From a virus: a stretch of DNA of 61,884 bases. Numbering within the stretch: position 1 is the stretch's first letter; each line of letters starts with the position of its first letter. The translations under genes were made by a program, and so were the position numbers. The stretch is from positions 1 through 61,884 of IMG/VR virus record IMGVR_UViG_3300020442_000948. One strand, written 5' to 3'. Under the pieces are notes generated by a model. The model saw only the letters and a list, made by a program, of their open reading frames with translations. It had not been told where the DNA came from and searched no databases. Shown piece after piece: positions 15,413 to 22,962 of this stretch.

Positions 15413-16357
15413 GGAACCACTTGATCCGCTAGATCCAGAACTACTGGATCCACTGCTCGATCCACTGGAACTTCCACTGGACGTACTGCCTGTCCCACTT
15501 GTGGAAGAGGCGTCAGTTGTTCCAGCGACGACACCGCTGCTGTTAACGCCAGAAGGTGTTGTGGTCTCAGATTGAGAAACAGAAGTAGTAACAGTTGCTC
15601 CACTTTCCGTCTGAGTTGTAGTAACGACTTTGTTTACCAATTCAAGACCAGAAGCAAACGAAACGCCTGCTGTTCTGCCGTATTCTGTGGAATAATCAAC
15701 TTTCTTGATTACAAAGGTTTCATTGACAGCATTAGGTGTAAACTTAATACCAGTTACATCCTCAATTTCGTCATTTGGCGCATATGCAATTAGTTGTTCA
15801 AATTCGTCAATAAAGGTCTCAACGTATTCTGGTTTCAATAACCAGATATTGGATTTCTGGTCATTTATGTCTTTTTCGTATTCCCAGTTAGAAATAGGAA
15901 TAGAAGCATTTGGGACTAGATTACCATCAGGGGTATAATAGCGATAATTAGCATTTACCTCAATTCCTTCTTTCATCACGATTCTGCCACTATCATCTTT
16001 GATTTCCCTAGTTTCGTAATGATGAATATCGTTCAAACGACCTGCATATCTAGTTTTTACATAATCAGTCAATTCTCTCTCTGACATTGGCCAATCATTG
16101 TACATATTGGTAATGTTATTACAGAGGAAGATCACCCAGTCCTGTTCAGCGTCGCCATATATCTCAAAAGCGACCTGATCAGGTCTTTGATTATTCATGA
16201 TGGTATATTGCTGGAACCCCAACAGAGCATCTTGAATATCTTCTACCAGTTTACAGCGACGGAAGATATTCTTAGCAATGACAAAGGGTTCGACGTTATT
16301 TTTACGGAACGACGAAACACGGACTTTAACGTCAGGTAAGTAAGAAAAATAAGACAT
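15392..16357 (-). CDS. 53: Baseplate wedge subunit gp53 with Ser/Gly-rich extension
   Basis: The product has 321 residues. The N-terminal 190 residues (MSYFSYLPDVKVRVSSF, IFRRCKLVEDIQDALLGFQQ, YGDAEQDWVIFLCNNI, DWPMSERELTDYV) match the gp53 LysM-like wedge protein, about 196 residues in T4. The last ~80 residues are a low-complexity Ser/Thr/Gly tail ending SGSSGSSGGGGY, encoded by GATCCACTG-type repeats on the plus strand. gp53 joins baseplate wedges into the six-fold plate. The start overlaps the gp48 stop. Confidence 0.9.
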   Translation of the reverse strand: MSYFSYLPDVKVRVSSFRKNNVEPFVIAKNIFRRCKLVEDIQDALLGFQQYTIMNNQRPDQVAFEIYGDAEQDWVIFLCNNITNMYNDWPMSERELTDYVKTRYAGRLNDIHHYETREIKDDSGRIVMKEGIEVNANYRYYTPDGNLVPNASIPISNWEYEKDINDQKSNIWLLKPEYVETFIDEFEQLIAYAPNDEIEDVTGIKFTPNAVNETFVIKKVDYSTEYGRTAGVSFASGLELVNKVVTTTQTESGATVTTSVSQSETTTPSGVNSSGVVAGTTDASSTSGTGSTSSGSSSGSSSGSSSSGSSGSSGSSGGGGY

Positions 16358-17400
16358 TAGGTGAAATCGAAGTAGTTAGTGTCGCCAGTTCCAATTTTCG
16401 GGATAGCATCATCAGGAAGTGAGAAGGTATTAGGAGGCAAGAATTGCTCGTTTCCTGATTTCTTCTTCTTGCCGCTATACATACCGCGAGTGATGAATGC
16501 AGTCTCATCGAAGGTTAATGACATCTTGTATGCAGCAGGACCGTAGTCTTCAAGTTCATCACCACGTCTAATGGAGTTATTTTGACCAGTAGGTGTCATA
16601 TTAACTTGTAATCCAGTCAGTACCATGTTGACAGGATAGGTCAACAGAGTTGCAAGACTTTGAGGTCTGCTGATTTTATTACCACTCTGATTACCTAACT
16701 TACCAGGAGTATATCTAACGATTTCAGCACGGAAGAATCTAGGTACGGTCAACCATTTATCGCCATCAGATGTATCTGGTAGCATCGAATCTCTGAGAGT
16801 TAGAATGATGTCTCTAATAGAAGATGCTTCCTCACCATTACGAGGTGCCATATCAAAGTCAAAGTTATGCTGACGATAATTTACACCACGGAATACAGTT
16901 TCTTCGTATGGGTTGAATACTTTGCCTTTTGCTAGTGCTGCTAGTTGATTCTTACTCAGGTTACCATCTACACCAATAGCACCAGAAAGGTTGGTAAAGA
17001 TACCAGCAACAGCACCGAATGCAACCTGCGACTTACCAGCGTTAGCACCACTTTGAATTTTATCTACGAATGTATCCATAGTTCCTCTACCAGACACAGC
17101 ATCAACTGCTGCACTACCGAAAGGACCTAATGCTGCCCTATCATAGGCAGTATTGAAAGTTTCAGTTAGTTGATGTGGTAAATAGAGGTATACTGTCTTG
17201 TAAATCTTTTTCTTATCACCACCACCCTTGCCTTTACCAGCATAGGTATATGAGTTAGAATTCTCATCTGACTCATAAATGGTGAATTTAAGGTAATCCA
17301 TTACCTTAGTAGGATATCTAGATTTCCTCGATATGGCTCCATCAGAACCCACCCCGCCCCTAGGTGCGATTAGCGGATACATCAATCTATTACTTGCCAT
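16357..17400 (-). CDS. 48: Baseplate tail-tube cap gp48
   Basis: The product has 347 residues, close to T4 gp48 (364). It contains LMYPLIAPRGGVGSDGA at the start, VYLYLPHQLTETFNTAYD, NPYEETVFRGVNYRQHNFDF, FRAEIVRYTPGK and a C-terminal GPAAYKMSLTFDETAFITR. gp48 caps the central baseplate and, with gp54, starts tail-tube polymerisation. It is transcribed leftward with gp53. Its ATG (complement of CAT at 17398-17400) overlaps the plus-strand ATG of gp4. Confidence 0.93.
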   Translation of the reverse strand: MASNRLMYPLIAPRGGVGSDGAISRKSRYPTKVMDYLKFTIYESDENSNSYTYAGKGKGGGDKKKIYKTVYLYLPHQLTETFNTAYDRAALGPFGSAAVDAVSGRGTMDTFVDKIQSGANAGKSQVAFGAVAGIFTNLSGAIGVDGNLSKNQLAALAKGKVFNPYEETVFRGVNYRQHNFDFDMAPRNGEEASSIRDIILTLRDSMLPDTSDGDKWLTVPRFFRAEIVRYTPGKLGNQSGNKISRPQSLATLLTYPVNMVLTGLQVNMTPTGQNNSIRRGDELEDYGPAAYKMSLTFDETAFITRGMYSGKKKKSGNEQFLPPNTFSLPDDAIPKIGTGDTNYFDFT

Positions 17401-17833
17401 GAGTTACTCGGGAAAATACCGTCCGTCAAATAGACAAAAATATAAAGGGGACCCTACAAACATTATTTATAGGAGTTTATGGGAAAGAAAGTTCATGGTA
17501 TGGTGTGACAAAAATGAAAACATTGTTGAATGGGGTTCGGAAGAGATTGTCATCCCCTACATTTCTCCTGTTGATAATAGGGTTCATCGCTATTTTCCCG
17601 ACTTCTATGTCCGAGCAAGAACCAGGGACGGAAGGTCTCAGAAGTTCATTATCGAGATTAAACCGAAGTCGCAATGTGCTCCGCCCAAAAAGAAAAAGAG
17701 AATCACAAAACAGTATCTAAGTGAAGTGAAGACCTATGCTGTCAACGAGGCAAAATGGAAGGCAGCAGAGGAGTATTGTAAAGACAGGCGTATGACGTTC
17801 AAGATCCTTACAGAAAACGAGTTAAAGGTATGA
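17399..17833 (+). CDS. 4: Head completion protein gp4, PD-(D/E)XK type
   Basis: The product has 144 residues from ATG 17399 (MSYSGKYRPSNRQKYKGDP). An upstream in-frame ATG at 17333 would run 66 bases into gp48 and adds nothing recognisable. RSLWERKFMVWCDKNENIVEWGSEE, then FPDFYV and FIIEIKPKSQ give the PD-(D/E)XK nuclease fold (Asp of PDF; Glu and Lys of EIK). In T4, gp4 (gp50) finishes filled heads before tail joining. T4 gp4 is about 150 residues. Confidence 0.9.
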   Translation: MSYSGKYRPSNRQKYKGDPTNIIYRSLWERKFMVWCDKNENIVEWGSEEIVIPYISPVDNRVHRYFPDFYVRARTRDGRSQKFIIEIKPKSQCAPPKKKKRITKQYLSEVKTYAVNEAKWKAAEEYCKDRRMTFKILTENELKV

Positions 17834-18297
17834 GTATTTTTACTGATATCAAAGATTTAGCAGGAGGGAAGAAGCAGTCTAAGGACTGGTATCGTTCTCA
17901 GGCATTTTATGGGTTAGAAGACTCCACAGGTTTCAAGGTGGGTGATGTAATCTACTATGCATATGCCGCTGCTACTGAGAATCTACCCTTCTATGACAGA
18001 TTCCCTATGGTATTGATTACTGACATAGATATGCAGAACTTACAGTTCTCAGGTGGAAACTTGCATTATCTTAGACCAGATGCACGTAGAAGCGTAGCAA
18101 AGTCATGGGGTGGAGGGTCTATTTCATATCCTTCTCGCTGCCATCATAAATACTTTATGTCAAATGCTAGTAACATCAAAACTGTTCGGCGTGCAGACCT
18201 CCTTGATATGACTCCTTTACCGCTAGAACAATTTACAATGAGACGAGCGGGTATGAGGATAGATGTGCCTAGTAGTTTTATTTGGTCCAGACTCTAA
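17830..18297 (+). CDS. Conserved phage protein between gp4 and gp54
   Basis: The product has 155 residues. The start MSIFTDIKDLAGGKKQSKDWYRSQ is followed by LPFYDRFPMVLITDID, FSGGNLHYLRP, YPSRCHHKYFM and a C-terminal VPSSFIWSRL. These stretches look conserved and belong to a family I remember from T4-like marine phages, with no role known to me. Position suggests head or tail assembly. It overlaps gp4 by four bases and gp54 by one. Confidence 0.65.
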   Translation: MSIFTDIKDLAGGKKQSKDWYRSQAFYGLEDSTGFKVGDVIYYAYAAATENLPFYDRFPMVLITDIDMQNLQFSGGNLHYLRPDARRSVAKSWGGGSISYPSRCHHKYFMSNASNIKTVRRADLLDMTPLPLEQFTMRRAGMRIDVPSSFIWSRL

Positions 18298-19037
18298 TGG
18301 GAAATCCTAATAGATTTAATCAATTCAGGGCAGAGATTGCCACTAACAGGTTGGCACCTGCTACGAGTAATCTGTGGGAATTCCGTCTGCCACCGCCTGT
18401 CTTCATGGCAAGTCAGTTTGGTAGATTTAACTCAGATATTAGAGAAACTGTAAGTAATATCAACTATTTTGCTAATTCAGTGACTGTGCCTAGTAGAGCA
18501 GTTACTACTGGTGAAGTTAATAACTTCGGTATGATTCGTCGTTTTGCCACTGGGCAGACGAACTCTTCTATCAACGTATCATTCCTTGTGACTAAGGACC
18601 AGAGTCACAGAGCGTTCTTTGAGAAGTGGATGCACTACTGCGCTTCTGATTCTGACAATACTGTTGGATTCTATGATGATTACGTCACTGATATGACTGT
18701 CGTCAAATGGGAGAGTGGTGCCAATTTCAGAATCATCAACGATAACAACGATCAAAAGGATAAAGAGCACAGAGGTGCGTTGAATCCGATGCAGGCATCT
18801 GCTGTATATCAGATCTATGGTGCATTCCCAGTAAATGTCAGCACTATGACTCTGGATAACGAACAGACGAGTTTGTTGATCATGGAAGTTGAGTTCTACT
18901 TTGAGAGATATAGAATGGATCCTGTTGCTTCTAAGACTCTTAAATATAGGCAGAAACAACCTGCCTTCACTTGGCAAGAAGTACAACTACGAGTTGAAGG
19001 TTCTGGTAACCCAGACGTTCAGCGATATAGTGTATAA
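18297..19037 (+). CDS. 54: Baseplate tail-tube initiator gp54
   Basis: The product has 246 residues from ATG 18297, which shares a base with the previous stop (TAATG); a TTG further up at 18282 is less likely. Features include NLWEFRLPPPVFM, YFANSVTVPSRAVTTGEVNN, ISFLVT-type strands (INVSFLVTKDQSHRAFFEKW) and YGAFPVNVSTMTLD. These are typical of tube-like folds in gp54 and gp19. It forms the platform on which tail tube assembles over gp48. T4 gp54 is 320 residues, so this one is shorter. Confidence 0.88.
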   Translation: MGNPNRFNQFRAEIATNRLAPATSNLWEFRLPPPVFMASQFGRFNSDIRETVSNINYFANSVTVPSRAVTTGEVNNFGMIRRFATGQTNSSINVSFLVTKDQSHRAFFEKWMHYCASDSDNTVGFYDDYVTDMTVVKWESGANFRIINDNNDQKDKEHRGALNPMQASAVYQIYGAFPVNVSTMTLDNEQTSLLIMEVEFYFERYRMDPVASKTLKYRQKQPAFTWQEVQLRVEGSGNPDVQRYSV

Positions 19038-19040
19038 ATA
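19033..19040 (+). promoter_or_regulatory. Late promoter TATAAATA before gp26
   Basis: This exact TATAAATA overlaps the end of gp54 and lies 21 bases before the ATG of gp26. It likely starts the hub-gene transcript. Confidence 0.6.
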
Positions 19041-19061
19041 ATTTTATCGTAATCTATCATT

Positions 19062-19763
19062 ATGCCTTTACCAAAACTTGCTGTGCCAGAGTATGATTGT
19101 ACTCTGCCTGTCAGCGGTCAGAAAGTTAACTTTCGACCGTTCCTCGTAAAAGAAGAGAAACTCCTCTACCTCGCTATGGAGAGTCAGAAGGAGAAAGAGA
19201 TGATCAAAGCAGTTAAGACTATTCTTAAAAACTGCACAGACCTAAAATCTGTTGATGATCTCCCTACATTTGAGTTGGAATACCTGTTCTTACAGATCCG
19301 TTCTAAGGCGGTGGGTGAGACAAGTGAATTCAAAGTCGTTTGTCAAGATGACGGTGAAACTGAGGTAGATGTTGAACTTGACCTTAATGAGGTTGAAGTT
19401 CAAGTTCCTAAGGATCACAAGAAGATTGTCAAACTGAGTGATGAAGTCAAGATTCAAATGAAATATCCTGCTCTGGATGTTTTTGTTGAACGTAACATGA
19501 CTGATGAACCATCACTTGATGACGTGTTCGCACTTGCTGCTGACTGTATTGATAAAGTATATGATGGTGATGAAATCTATGATTCTTTCACTAAGAAAGA
19601 AGCAACTGACTTCATCGGTGAGATGAATAATGAACAGTTCGCTAAGATTCAAAAGTTCTTTGAAACTATGCCGAAACTCACTCACACACTCATTGTTACT
19701 AATCCTAAAACAGGAGTAGAGAATGAAGTGTTGTTGGAGGGTCTAGCAAGTTTTTTCGGGTAG
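19062..19763 (+). CDS. 26: Baseplate hub subunit gp26
   Basis: The product has 233 residues, close to T4 gp26 (208). Recognisable parts are MPLPKLAVPEYDCTLPVSG, VNFRPFLVKEEKLLYLAME, LPTFELEYLFLQIRSKAVGE, the acidic linker DVELDLNEVEVQVP, and the end KTGVENEVLLEGLASFFG. gp26 helps assemble the central baseplate hub. It is followed directly by gp51, the same order as in T4. Confidence 0.9.
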   Translation: MPLPKLAVPEYDCTLPVSGQKVNFRPFLVKEEKLLYLAMESQKEKEMIKAVKTILKNCTDLKSVDDLPTFELEYLFLQIRSKAVGETSEFKVVCQDDGETEVDVELDLNEVEVQVPKDHKKIVKLSDEVKIQMKYPALDVFVERNMTDEPSLDDVFALAADCIDKVYDGDEIYDSFTKKEATDFIGEMNNEQFAKIQKFFETMPKLTHTLIVTNPKTGVENEVLLEGLASFFG

Positions 19764-19768
19764 CATTG

Positions 19769-19954
19769 ATGCACGATAGTCTTATGAATCACTATAAGAC
19801 TAACTTTGCATTGATGCAGCATCACAAATATAGTTTGACCGAACTAGATAATATGATGCCTTGGGAACGTGATGTGTATGTGAACCTTCTACTTGCTCAT
19901 TTACAAGAAGAAGAAAGGCGCATGAACAAACAAAACAATAGTGTCCCACTTTAA
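19769..19954 (+). CDS. 51: Baseplate hub assembly protein gp51-like
   Basis: The product has 61 residues from ATG 19769; a TTG directly before it gives one more codon. The core SLTELDNMMPWERDVYVNLL followed by LAHLQEEERRMN is the short motif typical of gp51-like proteins beside gp26. T4 gp51 is longer (about 250 residues) and acts catalytically in hub assembly, so this is a minimal form. The stop overlaps the next start. Confidence 0.7.
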   Translation: MHDSLMNHYKTNFALMQHHKYSLTELDNMMPWERDVYVNLLLAHLQEEERRMNKQNNSVPL

Positions 19955-22900
19955 TGGCAGCAACCCTAAGAAAATATATCAGCGTAAAGGCACCTAGCAC
20001 TGGGCAAGATGACCTCGGTAAGGCAATTAGAACCGAGGTCTTTGCAAAGAATAGGTTGGGTGGTGCTGTTTCTTATTTGGGATCTGCTGTACAAGATTTC
20101 AAAGAGATTGCAGAAGTTCATACTGGGTTTGAACTGGATGCTTTACAGCGCGAGAAAGAACTCGATGAGAAAGAGCACAAGCATAAAGTCTCTATCATCG
20201 AGGCACAGGAAGATCTTTTAGGTAGAAAGAAAGGAAGAGAGAAGGATAAGGCATCAGAGAAGTTACAAGAGAAGCAGAAAGCACCTGCTGAAAAGAAGAA
20301 AGAAGGAGAAAAACTAGCAAAGAAACAGAAGGGTAAGTTTGGGTTCATAAAAGCACTGCTACAACCCCTGAACTCTCTCGGCAGTATGCTGATGAAGGTT
20401 CTGGCACCACTTCTGGGAATGAAGTTGCTCGAATGGGTCAGTAAAGAAGAGAATCGAGAAGCATTAAAGAAACTCTTCGGATTTCTTTCTGCTGTATGGT
20501 CGTTTAGTCGTGCCCTAGCAGGGTTTGGTATCGACAATGTGATGAAGGGCATCACAAATATCTTTGGGGAGTCTGATAAGACTGGTGTTGCTAGGATATT
20601 TGAACAGATGTTTGGCGTCCTACAACTTGTAGGGGGTCTTGCTGCACTCTGGGCTGCTTCTAGGGTCTTGATGCCTTGGAAACTCATTGGTGATGTCAAG
20701 TTCATGCGTGGACTTGGTAAGGCAGTTAATAGTGCAAACGACCGAGGAATGCGCCCAGACCGCGATGGTCGTAGGGGTGGTCCTGATGTTGATATTGATG
20801 GTCGTAAGCGTAGAACAGGATCTAGGGAGAGATACGAGAGACGTTACGGTAAGAATGCTGCTGACAGAAGGTTTGGTAGAGATAACAACCGTCGTCGTCG
20901 CAACCGCAACCGTCGTCCACGCGGCAGGAGAGGACTGGTTGGTGGTCTTATGGGTGGTTTGTGCCCTAACCCACTGGATCTCTTACCTGACAACACACCT
21001 AAGAATGTTGTAGATAATGTTGCCAAGAACGCAGATGCTGTTGGTGACGTTGCAAAGACAACTAAGGTTGTAGATACAGCAGTAGATCTTGGAGAGACAG
21101 CGACCGATGTTGCAACGAAAGCACCCAAGAAACTAAACTGGTGGCAGAAACTTCAAAGAGCAGGTAGCAATACCGTCGAGGGATTGAAGACTGGTGCTAA
21201 GGCAGGTGTTGATTTTATTGGCGACAAGGCAATAAAGTTTGGTCAGTGGGCTAACAAGGGCATGAAGAGTGCCTGGGAAGCAACCACTGCTACTGCCCAA
21301 AAGTTTGGTACTGGTATCAAGAACTTTGCAGTTGAAACTGTCGATGGTCTAGGCACCAAGGCGAAGAAGTTCTTCATGGAAGAGATTGTCGCCAAAGTCA
21401 AACCGTTCGTTGAGCCAATCATGGAGCAAGCGAACAAGGTTGGTGCAAAGTTGATGGAGGGATTGCAGAAGATCCCTGGTTATGACAAGGTAGGTAAACT
21501 GTTCTCAGAGAAAGGTATTACTAATGTTGCTACTGCTGGTGGTAAATTAGGTAAGAGAGCTGCCGCTGTTCTTCCTGTCATTGGTGGTGTTGTTAACCTA
21601 GCATTTGCATACGATCGCTTTGCTGCTGGTGATAGCGTTGGTGGTCTGCTGGAATCTATTTCAGGTGTTCTGGATATTGCTGGTCTTGCAACTGCTGGTG
21701 CTACTAACGTGGCATCGATGTTCCTTGATGGATACCTGTTTGCCAGAGACTTCATCCCAGCATTAGCAGAAGGTGAAGATGCACTCATCAACACCCTAGG
21801 TCTTGGTGGATTGAAGAATCAATTAGATACTCAACTTCAAAAATTACCTGGTCTTGGTGAACTCATCGGTAAACTGATGAGTCTGTTGGGATTCGGCGAG
21901 AAAGAAGGTGAAGGGAACCAAGAACTTGCACAAGGTGGTAAAGTTCTCGCCGATGTTCCTTACTTGAACCAGAGAGCAAACAAGAACGATAAATTTGGTC
22001 GTAGAGGTGACACTCAGTGTTATTCCACGACTATGGCAATGTGGACGAGTTATCTGACTAAGAAACCTCTATCCTCAGAGCAATATAATGAAGTAAGACA
22101 AAAGTATGGTGACTCAACTAATGCAGCACCACAACAGAAGGCACTGAAAGATTTTGGTATCAACACCTCTGGCGTTAGAGTTGGTGCATTTGGACATAAG
22201 GTATTAAAACAAGAGATTGATCAAGGTTATCCAGTACCACTAGGATTTAAGTACAAAGGTAGTGGTCACTGGGGTCTCTTGGTTGGTTATGATGATAATG
22301 GATGGATCGTAAATGACCCATTCGGACAACTTGGCATGGGCGGAGTCTGGAAAAAGACTAACAACGCAGCAGATAAGACTGGTGGTCCTGGTAAGTATTA
22401 CAGAATGACTCCTGGCATCTTCAATAACCAGATGCCACCTAATGATATGTACATGTGGAAGGCACCTAGATCTATCAATACTAATGCTAAGTATGGAGAG
22501 TCTCCACCATTAGTTAATGATGCATCAGGGAATAGCAGTGATGGGGGTACAAATCCCGATGGCACTCCTAAAACCAACGCTGATGGTACTTTACAACAGA
22601 ATGAACCTCCAAAACCCAAGAAGATTGACATCATGGAGGTCTTCCGAGGTCTCGGTGGTGCTGACTTGATGAAGAGTTATATTCAAGACATTAGGGATGA
22701 TGAGGCAGGTTCTAGTGGTAGTAGTGTGTCTGGTGGTGGCGGAGCAGGTGCAGCACAGATAAAACAGGAACAAGACGAACTAAATAGAAAGAGTCAACTA
22801 TTGAAAACACAGTCTGAGAACTCTCAGCAACGTGAAGAAGACTTGCAAGGTGGAAGCAACAACGTCATGATCCTTACTAAGAAAGTGTTTGGTGCAACAC

Positions 22901-22962
22901 CACCAGCACCTCAGATCATAACCCCAGGTTCTGGGATGACACCACTCCTCACGGGTAACTAA
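19954..22962 (+). CDS. Tape-measure-like virion protein with C39-type cysteine peptidase domain
   Basis: The product has 1002 residues. Residues ~50-130 are a charged coiled coil; ~130-260 are hydrophobic helices (FIKALLQPLNSLGSMLMKVL); an Arg-rich stretch follows (RRRRNRNRRPRGRRG), then Ala/Val helices. Residues ~670-800 form a papain-like C39 domain: DVPYLNQ, Cys689 in DTQCYSTTMAMW, His772 in GSGHWGLLVGY and Asp788 in VNDPFGQ. Such domains cut peptides or peptide crosslinks, so it could open peptidoglycan or process hub proteins. Near residue 890 is a KKID...GGADLM..YI motif shared with the next gene. Position in the hub operon fits a gp29-like role. Confidence 0.7.
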   Translation: MAATLRKYISVKAPSTGQDDLGKAIRTEVFAKNRLGGAVSYLGSAVQDFKEIAEVHTGFELDALQREKELDEKEHKHKVSIIEAQEDLLGRKKGREKDKASEKLQEKQKAPAEKKKEGEKLAKKQKGKFGFIKALLQPLNSLGSMLMKVLAPLLGMKLLEWVSKEENREALKKLFGFLSAVWSFSRALAGFGIDNVMKGITNIFGESDKTGVARIFEQMFGVLQLVGGLAALWAASRVLMPWKLIGDVKFMRGLGKAVNSANDRGMRPDRDGRRGGPDVDIDGRKRRTGSRERYERRYGKNAADRRFGRDNNRRRRNRNRRPRGRRGLVGGLMGGLCPNPLDLLPDNTPKNVVDNVAKNADAVGDVAKTTKVVDTAVDLGETATDVATKAPKKLNWWQKLQRAGSNTVEGLKTGAKAGVDFIGDKAIKFGQWANKGMKSAWEATTATAQKFGTGIKNFAVETVDGLGTKAKKFFMEEIVAKVKPFVEPIMEQANKVGAKLMEGLQKIPGYDKVGKLFSEKGITNVATAGGKLGKRAAAVLPVIGGVVNLAFAYDRFAAGDSVGGLLESISGVLDIAGLATAGATNVASMFLDGYLFARDFIPALAEGEDALINTLGLGGLKNQLDTQLQKLPGLGELIGKLMSLLGFGEKEGEGNQELAQGGKVLADVPYLNQRANKNDKFGRRGDTQCYSTTMAMWTSYLTKKPLSSEQYNEVRQKYGDSTNAAPQQKALKDFGINTSGVRVGAFGHKVLKQEIDQGYPVPLGFKYKGSGHWGLLVGYDDNGWIVNDPFGQLGMGGVWKKTNNAADKTGGPGKYYRMTPGIFNNQMPPNDMYMWKAPRSINTNAKYGESPPLVNDASGNSSDGGTNPDGTPKTNADGTLQQNEPPKPKKIDIMEVFRGLGGADLMKSYIQDIRDDEAGSSGSSVSGGGGAGAAQIKQEQDELNRKSQLLKTQSENSQQREEDLQGGSNNVMILTKKVFGATPPAPQIITPGSGMTPLLTGN

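Noticed and set aside
20118-20705. 195-residue minus-strand open frame opposite the tape-measure-like gene
   Set aside because: It is the antisense of Lys/Glu codons (Phe/Ser-rich) with no recognisable domain.
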